From Sipunculus nudus (lineage: Eukaryota; Annelida; Sipuncula; Golfingiida; Sipunculidae): DNA of 64,000 bases. The notes under the pieces were generated by a model. It worked only from the letters and a program-made list of their open reading frames with translations. It had not been told where the DNA came from and made no database searches. The position numbers and the translations under genes are program-made. The stretch lies in assembly GCA_026874595.1 (NCBI GenBank), contig CM049316.1, positions 40,627,695 to 40,691,694 on the forward strand, read 5' to 3'. Below, piece after piece: positions 13,213 to 26,524 of the stretch (position 1 is its first letter; the number at the start of each line of letters is the position of its first letter).

Positions 13213-13940
13213 TATTTAGTCTATAACTATGTAACAACAGTTTGCTGTGACGCGTAGGAGAGTCAAAATGTATACGCTAGAGTGGCAGTAAGACCCATAC
13301 CGAAAAGTGTGCTGAAAATTTTGGCGAGAAAACACAATTTAAAAAAAAAAACAGCTCACCACCTATTTGTATCATGGTACTAGAGTAAAGACAACCAGCC
13401 GTTAGATGAGCCGGCATTTTGGTCAGAATCCCTGCGTATATGTTGAATTTCTGAATGCAGTGAAAACGGTCAGGAGTTCTGTCACTGAGGCGCATGAAAT
13501 GAAGGCAGACGTTACAGAGATGGGATTTGCGCCTTTGTTTGTCAATTCACGTTTTCTTTGTTGAAATTGATCACCCACAGCCGATTGACAAGATTACTGA
13601 GTATAGCTATGTATCTGTTATTTACTGTATAAGCACTGCAGTTGTCCGTATCACTGTCACTATCCGTATCACTCTCAGCATCACGGCCTTATAAGGCCAG
13701 TTTAAATACATTCTGGGTCGTGTTTCCAAGGGTAATTTCTATCTATCACAGACGGTTATGTGCACATGACATATGCATATTGACATGGCTTTGATGAGTG
13801 TTCAAACTCAATCAGTTCATCATAGTTAAATCAACGTCAAAGATTGAATTGAATGAATACAAAGCTGTCCCATTAGGAGAAGTTCCCTCTGAGTATATAG
13901 GGAGGTGGAGTTGCAGATCCCACGTTATACAAACAGCAAC
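12790..13940. other. No recognisable gene
   Basis: Only short open frames and a (TA)n tract at 13162-13208. Confidence 0.45.
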
Positions 13941-13943
13941 AAT

Positions 13944-14140
13944 AGCTGAACCGGTAGTGGGCGAGAGCTAGGTCACGTTGGGTGCTAGTTCGATAACTCG
14001 TTTCCTTTTTTAGCTCTGACACATGATATAACTTGGAAGCCCTACCAATTCCAAAGCTCGGTACGACTAAACAATTCAGGTAAAAGGGTAAAGGTGGGTA
14101 GCTTCGGTTACCAGTTCTCTAGCTTTAAACAGCTCTAGAT
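13944..14140 (+). mobile_element. Possible tRNA-headed SINE remnant, copy 1
   Basis: TAGCTGAACCGGTAGTGGGC resembles a Pol III A box and GGTGCTAGTTCGATAACTCG a B box, 40 bases apart. A similar order of blocks (B-box-like GTGCCAGTTCGATCGCTAAG, AGCTC, then GGGTTAC-TCCGGTGACCAG) occurs at 15040-15220. Confidence 0.35.
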
Positions 14141-14647
14141 GAACCATACTAGAAGACCCGAGTGACTTCGTGTTGCATTCAACCGGTACCCCTGTTGCGC
14201 TAAGAAGAAACACGCCATATTCTGGTTGCGCGCTTAACACCAGTTTCGACAAATGAGAATCTAGTAGACTTGTTCCGCTATCATTTACGATCAAACCATC
14301 ACTTATGCACTTGATATTTTACATTTGAGCTGAACCAGGAAGCAAAAAATAAGTATGTCCTGATTATTGGATATACAAATACGTTTAATAAGTGGAAAAG
14401 ATGACAAAGGAAGTGGACCCTGTATCGAACAGGACCCGGTCGCCGCTTTTCCCATGACAGTGCGTTCGTAAGACCAAGATTGCTCAAGATTCTTCTTTCC
14501 TGATAGTCTCCTTTGCTTATTACCACCAGCGAATTCTAAAGTTTAGGGTATTTAAGCAAGAATTGAAAAAAAAGAAAATTTTATTTTTGCATTTATAGTT
14601 TTAGCTGACGGTATCATACGGTATCATACCCTGAGCAATCCTTCCTC
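14141..14647. other. No recognisable gene
   Basis: Two minus-strand open frames (14076-14294 and 14299-14526), each under 80 codons, with no motif recognised. Confidence 0.4.
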
Positions 14648-15020
14648 AAGATGTCGTTTCTCCTCGAAAGGAACCTCTTCCTTGTACGCATTGTGGGACG
14701 GCATGGATTACTTTTGGCAACTGTCAGATTTTAAAATCAAAATGTGCTACATTTAAAGGAAATATCTTCTTTCTATATTTCATATGCCTATGCTTACACA
14801 ATATTACTTATTCCGTGAAGCCCTTGTCACAAGAGCAACCAGATTAATTTAATTTGCCTTTATTCAATTCTAATCAAACATATCCAAACGGACTACATTG
14901 CTCTCCTCACTACATTTTACATACGCCGCTGGTGTATGTAGAAGCGGCGGTGCATTTTGGTGGTTAAATTGTGACCCCCACAATCCCTTACCGGCAGAAC
15001 CGTACTCTTGCGAGTCCTCG
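14648..15020 (-). repeat. Dispersed family copy B
   Basis: Reverse-oriented member of the six-copy family. It has the AGATGTCGTTTCTCCTCG end at left, GCTTACACAATATTACTTAT and CATACGCCGCTGGTGTAT in the middle, and TACTCTTGCGAGTCCTCG at right. Diverged but colinear with copies D and E. Confidence 0.75.
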
Positions 15021-15039
15021 AAGGGTTCATCTACGCAGC

Positions 15040-15220
15040 TTCTGTAGACGAGCGTTCGATAACGTTAGGTGCCAGTTCGATCGCTAAGTGTACCTAACTA
15101 GCTGCTCTATAACGGACGGATCGGGTAACAGTTCAATAGCTCTTTTCTTGTAAATAGCTCAAGTATAAGGGAAACGCTGGGTTACTCCGGTGACCAGAGA
15201 GATTGCCCGCTTCCTTTCAT
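15040..15220 (+). mobile_element. Possible tRNA-headed SINE remnant, copy 2
   Basis: Related to 13944-14140 by a B-box-like GGTGCCAGTTCGATCG and following blocks. It directly abuts dispersed copy B. Similarity is patchy. Confidence 0.3.
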
Positions 15221-17245
15221 ATGTTTAAACATTTTAATTGGGAAAAAAAAAAAACGTTTTGGAAGCCATAAGGTAAACAGCAATAATTTTACGTGGTTTA
15301 TAGAGAGAAAATGGAAACCTCCTCTCGCAGGGACAAAATTTCTTTTTTTTTTTGCATGTACATTCTGCATGCATAATCGTAAATGGTCATCGACTGAGCG
15401 AAAAACAAGCTAATTTAATCGACCGATCATCGCTAAAATCGATAAATCGACACAACACTAGTTTAACAAATTCCTAACACATGTGAATCCAGAAGATGTA
15501 GCACTTATTTAATCCTTCAATGACTTTTTTTTCAGCGAATTGAGCCTTGCAGAAAACCAGATGGCGACTCCGTAATAGTCTCAGGTTTTCCTGAAACTGC
15601 GCGTGGGCATGTGGGATGGGATATTAAGTTCTATTTGTAACTTAACTGAGTAAGTTCCGGCTGCATGCCAGGTGTCGCGGGAGTATGAGTTTAGGTACAC
15701 ATCAATTATCTAGCAATTCCTGTTCTTTCACACAAAATATTTTTTTTTCAAGAAAAAAATCATTTCAGTAAAAGAAAAGGTTGGTAAATAACTTATAAAT
15801 AACCTTGAAACCCAAATAGCATTTCGTTTTCTTTCACACAATATATTTTTGTCCAAGATAAAATTCGAACAATTGTCGTAAAACAACAGGTTGGGAAATA
15901 AACTTGAATCCAAAATATCATCTGTACATAGAAAAGGCCAAGTACCCCACTATAGTGACCTAGTCTAAGGTTGTATCTCCTTAATTTTGTTAGATTTTTA
16001 TAAGCTTTCAAACTTGCTGTAGTTTTAAAACAGAAGTTAGAAGCAGAGGAATATAAACCTTATGAAAAAGGTGGACTCTTTAAGACCTGTAGGTCTAAAG
16101 CACACACTTTCAAGATTTTTTTTGTTTATCTTGCAAAAAAAAAAAACACACTTAAAGTGCTGGTAATGTGTTTTATACTTTCAAAATTGAAGTAAAAAGC
16201 TTTTTTTTTCTTATACATGACTCAAGTAGGACTCGGCTTGATTTCACGAGTCCCGATTTGGAGGCCGGGTACTGATTCCTATATAGTCGAGTCTAAGTCC
16301 GAGTCCCTGAAAGCATGGACTCCACACAAATGTTATAGTTATTGCAGACAAAACTAGTACATATTACAGTATATATCCATAAGATATGTATAAACATTTT
16401 GGCACGACTGCAGAATAACTCACGCAACCCCTCTGAGGCACAACACTTCTTTGAACAGAAACGTTTCTATGTCCAGCTGCTTGTATCTTAATTTTGCAAC
16501 TTCCGTTTAAATTACATGAATCCTAAACGTACCGCCCTTCCGTACAAACTGATAACCTGGTGGAGACAGTGCGTGAGTGATCCTGCAGTCGCTCCAATAT
16601 TTTTAACATTTATTTGTGGGCTGTCCTCGTGTCAAGAAATTTAAACCCCGGTATGTTTACCTTGAAGACCTGGTCAGTGATGGTGTTTACATTGCGAACC
16701 GGAATGAGACGCGGGGGCATTCAGGTTTTCGATGATATTGACTTGATGCTATCGTTGGACGTATATAGATAGGTTGATGTAACACATGAAAGATTTTTTA
16801 AAGATTTATTTATTGCAAGGAAACTGTTCCTGAAGTAAGAAACAGAAATATGCATACCTCGTAAGTAGCAGAAGCGGACCCAACGGGACTCTATGCAGAG
16901 GGTCCGTACTCATTTTCAACCGCCGCAACATTTTTTTCATTGTATCAGACATATTTTGAGGCTTGAAACCCCAGACTATACTCCGCCCCATCCCCTTCCC
17001 ATCCGAACCCACCCAACGCCTGTTCGTGAACTTGGGACCTTGAATTAGGTTTTGTCATTATTCCTCCTGGGTTGAACTCTCCATTTCATAAAGCGAGAAA
17101 ACATGTGTTTCTCTTTTACCGACCACGCACGTGGGTGAGAGCCTCGTTCAAATGAAAGGGCCGACAGGCTCAATCATATGAAGAATAGTAGTGTTTGGGG
17201 TTGAAAGATCACGATGAATGCGTTCCATTCATTGCCGAAGGCAGT
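15221..17245. other. No recognisable gene
   Basis: Low-complexity A/T runs, a CGAGTC/GACTCG-rich stretch at about 16225-16320 and short open frames. Overlapping minus-strand frames at 15728-16011 partly repeat the same sequence (TTTCACACAATATTTTTT occurs twice, about 110 bases apart). Confidence 0.45.
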
Positions 17246-17252
17246 TCGGCTG

Positions 17253-17370
17253 TGCTCGGTCTTCCCTTTTGTGCAAGTCAGAAAAAGCGGAAAAATCACT
17301 CAAAATTATATGTAAATTAAAAATTATTTATTCTCATATCGCCTATGTCACTGCGGGCATAATAATCTTT
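17253..17370 (+). repeat. Dispersed repeat end, inverted partner of the right window edge
   Basis: Begins TTCGGCTGTGCTCGGT and continues GGAAAAATCACTCAAAATTA...CATATCGCCTATGTCACTG. The reverse complement of 63898-64000 matches this nearly base for base over about 95 bases. Confidence 0.85.
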
Positions 17371-17433
17371 AAAATGATGTAAGGCACACTATTGTACACT
17401 AAGCGGTTTTAGAACATTCCTTTTATAAGTATT

Positions 17434-17436
<3 letters not shown>

Positions 17437-17481
<45 letters not shown>
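17437..17481. repeat. (TA)n microsatellite
   Basis: About 45 bases of pure TA. Confidence 0.9.
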
Positions 17482-17484
<3 letters not shown>

Positions 17485-18267
17485 GCCGTACGTGATAAAT
17501 GTTATTCAGCTCCCTCTGTACAGCAAAACTGGAAATTAAAACGACTTATTATAAAAAAAATATAAAGCAATGTACATTAACCGATTGCAATCATATTCGA
17601 TAATAATTATAAATTCTTGGATCAACTTACAATATAAACTTCGCTACAATATTAACAATAAATACATACTATTTTTTTTAAACTGATATTTCCTAATCAT
17701 TAGCCACGAACCAATCTGTTGAAACCGAATGCAACTTTTAAACCAATTAATTCCACATGAGCGTTCCTTACTCGATATTCCTTATCATGCGTGGTCTAAA
17801 AATATGATTACCAGCAACAAATATCATTACGGAAAAAAATAACGTAGATATAGATTCGTTCAGAGGTCCCACAAAAATCCTCAACACAATTAAGGATCTC
17901 TTTTTTTTGCAAAATATATATTCATTTAGTATAAATCCAAGAATATTCCCTCATTTTCCCTCGGCCAAGAATTTGATCCAAGTAAACTTGTAAACTGTTT
18001 GGCCAACTGATGAGTCAAAGTCTGAACAAAACATAACTCTCGGTTTATCAATAAACCCAATCATAACTTAAACCTCGTGCATATAATTAACGGTAGGCCG
18101 CAGAAAAAAAATGAAACCGAAACGTCTTTGCCCTTCTCTGAGTAGCGCCATTCGGCCCTTTGACATTAGAGAGTCTACGACCAGCGTACTGGCGCCAGAG
18201 GGCCTTCACATTGTTCAACGGGTACCGCACTATAAATATTAAGGCTCTATGGGGAAGCAAATTTTTT
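17482..18267. other. No recognisable gene
   Basis: AT-rich, with no long open frame and no repeat recognised. Confidence 0.45.
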
Positions 18268-18702
18268 CGTCATTTTTGACAACGCTTCATGGCATACAAG
18301 TATGCTGTCACTTGACGTAAACCAGACCTATTCTTAGCTTTTTTAGTATACTTTCTAACAACGCAAAAAAACCCGCTTAACTCAGCACATTGGTATATCT
18401 ATCTACATGTTTTTATAAATTACTTACCGCATGCATGCAAGAATTGGTCGCATGGGATACCGGAAGGAAGACAGCCAACTCGTACGCGATACAGGGAATT
18501 ACTCGTTCCCAATGAGACGGACATTTAGTTTGGTCTGTGATTGCACATGTATTTTTTTGTGTCAATTTACAACTCGTAGCCCAGTGTAAAGATTATCGGC
18601 TGTTCCCCACCAAATCAATGCGACAGGAGGGGTGGCCGTTGGAGTAAATTTCCCAACATGGCTTGTATCACGGATCAAGTCTGGCTTACCAGCCGAACAC
18701 TA
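18268..18702 (+). repeat. Dispersed repeat, partner of 55568-56012
   Basis: Left block CGTCATTTTTGACAACGC...TACAAGTATGCTGTCACTTG...TTAGTATACTTTC. Right block CATGGCTTGTATCACG...CTTACCAGCCGAA. The same blocks, same order and similar spacing occur at 55568-56012. No coding content. Confidence 0.8.
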
Positions 18703-18778
18703 AGCCCTGAATTCACTTACATCCCGCTGAGGTGGTCACTTTATGAGGTGGTCCTAAGGAACATTTTTACAGTAAACA

Positions 18779-18794
18779 CACAAACACACACACA

Positions 18795-18835
<41 letters not shown>
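18779..18835. repeat. (CA)n then (TA)n compound microsatellite
   Basis: A short CACA tract followed by about 38 bases of TA. Confidence 0.85.
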
Positions 18836-18839
<4 letters not shown>

Positions 18840-19188
18840 GTACTGGTAGAAACAATGATCACCTGGTTCAGTGACAAGCTTAAAGGCGAGAGCATCACCC
18901 ACTGAGTCACATCACCCAAAACACTCATTTGATGGTATATACTAACAGGTGTCAGGTGTAATTTTAAATTGTATGATATAGCTACAAGTTTGAAAATACT
19001 GGATTTACAATGGACAGAAACATTTCACATTGCCTCGAGGCGCTACCTATTTTCATATCGCTTCGAAAAGGACAGATGGAAGAACAACAAAGCTGAACCA
19101 TTAAGGACCTAGAGGCCTCATAAATCCGTCAACACTGAGTTTCACCAGATCGGATATATACAGGAATCCTCACCCAACATTGTTGTTA

Positions 19189-19503
19189 GGCCAAAAAAAT
19201 AAAAGGTATGGTTCTCAGGCACCGCCCGCGTCAATTCCCCCCCCCCCCCCCCCCGCATGAAAATTTTTTATTTTTATTCTCAGGATTCAAGAAGATAAAA
19301 TAAGACAATTTTGGTAAGTTTTTCTTTGTTATGTAGTGCTGTTACCTGTTTACGAAAAAAATATGTTATTATCATGCTTTTCTCTGATCATATGACATTT
19401 TTATCGATACATACAAAAAAGTTAAAAAAATAAAAACCCGCCCGCCCGCACTGATTTCTAAAAGGTGAAGAAAAAGTGCCTGAGAACTATACATTTTTTG
19501 GCC
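19189..19503 (+). mobile_element. 315-bp TIR element (MITE) with TTA target duplications, copy 1
   Basis: The left end GGCCAAAAAAATAAAAGGTA...GGTTCTCAGGCAC and the right end GTGCCTGAGAACTATAC...TTTTTTGGCC form imperfect terminal inverted repeats of about 30 bases. TTA lies directly outside both ends (19186-19188 and 19504-19506). A 3-bp TTA/TAA duplication is typical of the PIF/Harbinger superfamily. The element has a poly-C run at about 19238-19254 and no transposase. A second copy, reverse-oriented, is at 35970-36257. Confidence 0.85.
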
Positions 19504-19506
19504 TTA

Positions 19507-22500
19507 TACCTAAACACTGGAAATATTAATCTAATCCAGAAAAATGTGTGTTACGTCTTTTCATCAACTCAATGGTAGCATCACAGGCCAGTTTTACCCC
19601 TTAGAATAAAGGTGGTTTTCATTAGGTCACTCCCGTGCATATTCAAGCAGTGGAAACTATCACAACGTTTTTCGGAATAATATGTTATGGATTGTCCGTT
19701 ATACTACAGGATGATGACGGCCTCGATTACCTCATCTTACCACGGTATGGAATTCTGGGTGTTACCCAAGTCCACAAATATTCATAAAAACAACTTTCTG
19801 AATTAAGTATAGTCGAGAGACAAACCAACCAGCGGTATTAATACATAATTAACTCCAGTGTAAAAGGTATAAAATTATTGCAGTTGGTAATTTGAGAGAG
19901 TTTGATAGAGAGGTCTGCGTACGTTTGCGCAAAATTCCTTAACAACCAGTTATATACTAATGTGATTTGACCTAAAATGTTCAAACTTTATACAGATGAA
20001 CCTCGATACATCACGATACAAAAGCAAAAATTGTACCAGTATCGACAGAGGTTTCTGCGTCAATGACCGTTGAGCAATTATTTTGATCATTTGACTGAGA
20101 GCGACATCCGACATAAATCAAGATTGTCTCGCTCTCACCACCACATAATGCATGAGAACTGAAAGGTCGTTTGTATTGAACATATCCGATTGGCTGAGTG
20201 CGGCACTAGTGCACTTCACTAACAGAAGGGGCCTTTTCATATGCATTATCGATTTGGTAAACCCTGAAACATGAGAAGTTTATATATCTCTCTGTGTGAA
20301 CAAGGAGGCATGTTGGCTTCAACAGTGACATCCCTGTATTATATCGTGTGCAAAGTATCTCAATACACAGAACATTTATAGCCGTCGCGGTATCCCCTTT
20401 CGGTTCGAGTGGTTATGACCTTCCCACTTTTCCAAATTCTACACTCCCGAGGCAGTGGATATCCCAATACAAATTTTGTTCTATCGAAACCGCCACCATG
20501 GGTATTGATTACCTGGGTATTGATAAGCAGTGACGACAGAAGTCATGGTCCAGTGCACTGAAATGCATCAAGCGTGTGATGCGACCGGCCGCCAATAAAA
20601 CACACACTTTACATAGCGCTTTATCAAGAACTTTGCAGCAAAATACCCTGGCTAGAGGGGAGGGGACCACACCAGTGTCTCTGAAGATTAATTCCCGTTG
20701 GTATATACAAGTGGAAAAGTCTTTATCCTGCTTATAGTTATTAATTTCAGCATTTTTGTCTTAATGTAATCTTGCAACTAGCATGGTATACAGGCCCCTT
20801 AAGGCCAGCTGCTATTTCAGCCACACAGAGCGTGTTGAGAAACCGTCCAACATGTCGTCCCATCCTCTCGTAACCAAGTTTCCAGGCTTGAAATTATCAG
20901 GTGAACACAAAGCGTTGTGTACGGAGCAAAAAGCCCCCTTTGGTATTTGAAGTTTCTGGGAAATATATGGTCACCCCCCTTTAAAAAGGAAACATATAAT
21001 AAGGCGGTAAAGGTAGACACAGATAAGACTGACGAAGGAAAAGAAGACTTTGGATTCTGTTAAAGTCAGATCTTGTTACCGTCTGGACTATTCATGCATC
21101 TGAAATATAATATGTAAACGTTAAGTTTACTTCATTTAGCAATTTAAAAGTGTTGAACAATTTCGTCACTAGTAAAAATAATCCATCTTGAACTTTCCAG
21201 ATGCGCAACATATTTCAGACCTAACTATATAAGACCTTGTTGGGTGTTTTAGTCGCCTGTCGCGAAGACTCCTAAAGCAGTTGTTAATTGAACCACCAAT
21301 CCCACTTGTGGTCGATTCCAGACATATTCAGCAGAATACACCCGGATCTCCAGGTGAAGACGGGGCCTAAAAGGCTGAATGCACAAAAGCACCGGCGGAA
21401 GCCGAGTCCAGAATGGATTGGTCTTGAAAGGATTTCTTTTACATTAACAACCAACCACTAGAACAGCTAGAGTTGACCGTCAGCATTATTTACCGGGTTA
21501 ATCACCTTCACCGCAGACTAATGAAGTTAAAAGCCGTGTTGCACCGGCCGGTCAATAATGCCATCGACCCGTGATTGCAGACGACCTGTCTTTGGTTTCA
21601 ACCAAGGCCGGCACCTTACATTTTCGTTTTATCTGCCCCGTACCCCGTCCATGGCACTAACTCCTCCGGGATAAGGTTGGGAAATCTGAAACTTTCCTCA
21701 CAGAAAGCCAAAAGGTGTGGTGGTTCCCAGAGAGAACCGTTATCCTAAACGAGAGATATTTAGGTCCCATAACGTTGATTTCAATGATGTTCCTAGCAGG
21801 CTCTAGATTGATCCATAGCGTACACATCTGTACACTTACCTTTAACAGAGCTAGGTCTTACCATCCACTAAAATATGCTAGGATTCGTGGACTTTTAATG
21901 TGATAACTGCTCAGCCAATCCGGGTTTCTCCAGATTACTATGATGATTTGCACCCAGATAATACTTTACACGAATTTACACGAAGCAGTTTCCATGTCAA
22001 TATATTTAAAAATAAAACATTTATACGATATACATAAAATATGTAGTTGCTTTGTTTGTCAGAGACAGTGTTGACCCTACGCTGAACCTCAGTTTGATAT
22101 AGGAAGTAAATTATAACGTACACATCACAATGGTTTGATATACAAAGGAAATTATGACGTATATATAACTCTTGACATGATGTGTCATTCTGTGAATAAA
22201 TGTCCGTATTCTATAGTAATTGCGCCAAGCTGTGTCTATGAAACACGATATGTGACGTCAATACGAGACAATAATGATATTTAGTGGAGTAAGGCGCTTG
22301 GAGGGCCAAGTTATTTTACAATGGAAGTAATGCTAATAAACCTCAGGGCTAGCCATGGACAGGGTAATTGCTTTACTTCCGATGTATGAATGTACAATTT
22401 GATGTGTTATTGCCTCCGGTGGCTCAAGTGTCTTGTGGCGTATTTACATGTGGTATTTTTCATTAGTTTAAAATGTGTGGTTGGATGAGCGTTAATTAGA

Positions 22501-24000
22501 GATCCAATCCTTTGTTTCTTTAACCGTCTTCAATTGCTTGCCTGTCTGTTGATGCAACCTCGTTCTATTAAGGTAGCAACCCTGGTAGAAATCTTTATAT
22601 ATAATGTAAATCGAAAAGTTGTTTAAACATTCATATTAGACCCCATACATTATACATTATATTAAATTGCGTATTGATCTTTCTGGTGGTATACACTTAT
22701 TACAACTTTTCATTCCTTTCACTTGGTTTTGTGGTATTTGAAAAATATAACTCGGATGATGCTTTCTTATAATGAAAAATTAAGTAACATATCAATATAG
22801 AACTTCCCATAGGCCGAACGATACTCAAACGAATTTCAAAATGGATTCATGCCTTCCCATGGGAGCACAAGTTTAAAAAAACGCTGGACATGTTGGGCGC
22901 TCAACCATGACCTGAACAGGTTGCCGGGCCACACTGATAAGACGGGACCTTCTGTACATTCACTTATTTTTAGCCCATATTCCAAGGTCCATTCGTGTAT
23001 ACATGACTGTTTATTTGTGAATATTCCTTAATGACGCTCCAGAATCCAGAGAAGATGTTGGATCAACACCAAAATCTAATTGATTCTTCCTTTACACAAT
23101 TACGAAATTCCCTGAAAATATTCATGAAATTCCATTCAGGATTGCGTGAGTTATGTTGTTAACAGACACACATACAAACACACACACACGAAAGTGAAAG
23201 AACGTCTACCCTCATGACGAAGGCAACTTAACAGTGCTAGTCGTGCATATTGAAATGTTGTATTCACGGCTATTAACCCGATTCTTAATAGCCCCTTTAT
23301 GGCACAGTCAACTGCCGACCTATTATCTGTTTAATTCTCTGAGTTGCTTTTCATGCAACACGTAGATGCTGAAGTTAATTTCAGGCTTTGTCAAGCGTAT
23401 TCTGCGGACATGATAAAACAGTATTTTAGAAATCAATTAAGAAAAATAATTGAAAGTATCAATGTCAGTTTTCGCTCCATCAATTTATTATTCAGTGGCG
23501 TGATCTGGACAGAAGCTGTAGAGTTTAATGTGTAATTGGCTCATTACTTATTTGAACACCCATTTAGAACTGAATGTTTATAAAATTATTAGCTCATTGT
23601 ACCCTGGAAAATATATACTGAAACGGCGGCCCAAATATTTAATGGCCCCAAAGTATTGGTGTGCATCGTTTGTGTATAAAATATATTGCATACCATTTAA
23701 TGGTTATAATCTTCGCTCAACAATTAATGGTCATTTGAAACTCGTTATAAATGAGATAAAACATTTGTCTTTGAGAGAAAAAAGGTTAATTGTACGTTTA
23801 CCGTTATTCACCGACTCTCAAGGATGAATTCATCACCATAAGACAAGTTCGTGCTGGTACCATGTAATGGTATTTAAGAGATTGAAAAGCAATATTATTA
23901 AAGTTCAGTTTAATAGAATATCTTTTGTACTTGTACAAGTAATTATTTAACAGGCCTCTTTATACATTACCGGAAGGGGCATGATCCGGTTATGCTAGGG
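19507..24000. other. No recognisable gene
   Basis: 4.5 kb with only short open frames; the longest is about 99 codons at 23528-23827 (plus), AT-rich and without motif. The stretch 23020-23190 resembles 27700-27870 (both a CC-AGAATCCAG-like block, then GAAATTCCAT-like, then (CA)n) and may be an old dispersed repeat. Confidence 0.4.
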
Positions 24001-24039
24001 AATAGAAGTTGAATGTCTTAGCCAAAGTTCCGGTGAAAT

Positions 24040-24218
24040 AAGATTATTATTATTATCATTATTAGTATAATTATTATTATTATTGCTGATGATGACGGGG
24101 AAGAAATAATTATGACAATTAATACTGCTACAACTACCACTACTAATAATAATAATTATGATAATAATAATTATTATTATTATTACTATTATGATAACAT
24201 TTATATAATAATAATAGT

Positions 24219-24290
<72 letters not shown>

Positions 24291-24302
24291 CATTATTATT
24301 AT
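24040..24302. repeat. (ATT/AAT)n microsatellite
   Basis: About 260 bases of ATT, TTA and AAT trinucleotides changing polarity, so it can fold on itself. It produces spurious poly-Tyr/Asn/Ile open frames on both strands. Confidence 0.9.
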
Positions 24303-25062
24303 AACAAAAAAGAAGTATAAACATTTGTTAATACAATCACTGAGAAATATATATGGTCGCACTGGAAAACGTCACTCAAGGTCCATCCCGTTGCAGCATC
24401 ACGTCTACCTGAGCCTTTTCTACAGCGATAAGAGGATGCCCTCATCACCGACCGATATATCTACATAAGATACACCATCATCCAAAACCGATAAAATCCC
24501 CATCTAGTCTCCCAGGAAGGCCCGGGTTTCCAGAAGATCCAGAAATAGCAAAGTCAATGAAGATAAAAATCAAACCTTCCCCTCGGCAGTACCCTACGGA
24601 AATCAGCGAATTGTAAACCTATGATTGGGGAAAATGGGCAGAAAACCTGGTCTACGACACATGCCTGGGGCTCATACAAAGCATTGAAAAAGACTGGCTT
24701 AGTCCTTCTTCGCTGGAAAACTCAAAACTAATCTCCCTCCGTGTTATGTTTCACTTTTGAAGGGGTTTCAGTAGGAGGAAAAGTTGGAGTCTGGACACTC
24801 AAACCTAAATTTAGAGTGACATTTGATTTTGGAACATCATAAGAGGTGATCTTTGTAAAATTTTAAAGGGTTTATGTAAACTTTAATCAATAATGTAGTG
24901 GTGTCACGAAACGAGCGTATCATTATATGATTATAAATCGTGTTCCCATATGATTATCTGGTTATGGGGAAATAAGGGTTTCAGTTGGTAGCGCAATTTT
25001 CACTGGTTTGTACGAGGTTGTCGGAATTTGTCATGCAGGGACTGCTAAAAGAAATGGTTTTA
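24303..25062. other. No recognisable gene
   Basis: Mixed-composition sequence with no open frame of note and no repeat recognised. Confidence 0.4.
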
Positions 25063-25884
25063 GCCGTCATAGTTCTATGCTACAGACACGGTGTCATAGA
25101 TTCATGTTACAGACAGAGCCTTCATATATCTATGCTACAGACACGGCGTCATAGCTTCACGTTACAGACAGAGCCTTCATATTTCTATGTTACAGACACG
25201 GCGTCATAGCTTCATGTTACAGACAGAGCCTTCATATTTCTATGCTACAGACACGGCGTCATAGCTTCACGTTACAGACAGAGCCTTCATATTTCTATGT
25301 TACAGACACGGCGTCATAGCTTCACGTTACAGACAGAGCCGTCATAGTTCTATGCTACAGATACGGAGTCAGAGCTTCACGTTACAGACAGAGCCTTCAT
25401 ATTTCTATGTTACAGACATGGCGTCATAGCTTCACGTTACAGACAGACCCTTCATATTTCTATGCTACAGACACGGCGTCAAAGCTTCATGTTACAGAAA
25501 GAGCCTTCATATTTCTAGCTACAGACACGGCGTCATAGCTTCACGTTACAGACAGAGCCTTCATATTTCTATGTTACAGACACGGCGTCATAGCTTCACG
25601 TTACAGACAGAGCCGTCATAGTTCTATGCTACAGATACGGAGTCAGAGCTTCACGTTACAGACAGAGCCTCCATATTTCTATGCTACAGACACGGCGTCA
25701 TAGCTTCATGTTACAGACAGAGCCTTCATATTTCTACGCCACAGACACTGCTTCATAGCTTCATAATATAGACAGAGCCTTCATGTTTCTATGGTAAAGA
25801 CACGGCGTCATAACTTCATGTAAAGACAGAGTCTTCATATTTCTAGGCTACAGACACGGCGTCATAGCTTCGTGTTACAGACAG
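25063..25884 (+). repeat. 55-bp tandem array, about 15 units, built from two ~27-bp half-units
   Basis: The period is 55 bases (TACAG at 25081 and 25136). Each unit has a half starting CTACAGACACGGCGTCATAG and a half starting GTTACAGACAGAGCCTTCAT. The halves share TACAGACA and a CATA/TTC tail, so the unit is a dimer of an older ~27-bp repeat. Units become more diverged at both ends, as expected of an ageing array. 55 is not a multiple of three, so the frame is not maintained. Confidence 0.92.
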
Positions 25885-25889
25885 GGGTA

Positions 25890-26520
25890 CCATGGTTTCA
25901 TAAACATCGACAAGGAGAGAGACAAGATATCTGCGGGAATTCGTAAAGGTCACATCCATGGATTATTCAACAGACACGAAATTCCCTAAGCGCGAGAGGC
26001 CCAAACGGGAAGAAGACTAATTAAAGACTAAAGCACTCATGGGAGGTGCTGATAGATTTATGATTGTCTCTAACCTTCCCTGGTATGATAGATAGCGGTG
26101 ATAAAAATCTCAGCCGTTATTGGCGCCGACAGAAACAATTTTCATAGTCAGTGATAACAGCGGCGTCATAGAGATTTACCGCTTGCTGTGAATTATCACC
26201 TCCGTGTTGGTCATCCGGGGTGACGCTGAGTGTAGCAATATATCTTCCCTTGTCGGTCGAGTCTTGATTTTCACGTTTTATTACTGTTCATTCCTTATTA
26301 ATCCCTCTCCTAACACCGCAGTAATACCCGGATGGTATCATCCTTTATATTTAACATATGTTGCGATGATTGGTGAACTCTGCACGCTTCAGTGCTGCTC
26401 CTCACTAATAGACAGGTCAACAAACAGAACTGAAAGTAACAGAAAAATGACAACTGGCTAAACAGTTATATTTTTCCCTTATGCACGTTAAATGGTCACA
26501 AGAAAATAAGGACTTTCACT
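25890..26520. other. No recognisable gene
   Basis: Unique-looking sequence. An 85-codon plus-strand frame (26204-26461) has no motif. Confidence 0.4.
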
Positions 26521-26524
26521 AGGC

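Noticed and set aside
23995-24468. Open frames encoding long poly-Tyr, poly-Asn and poly-Ile
   Set aside because: They are translations of an ATT/AAT microsatellite, present on both strands.
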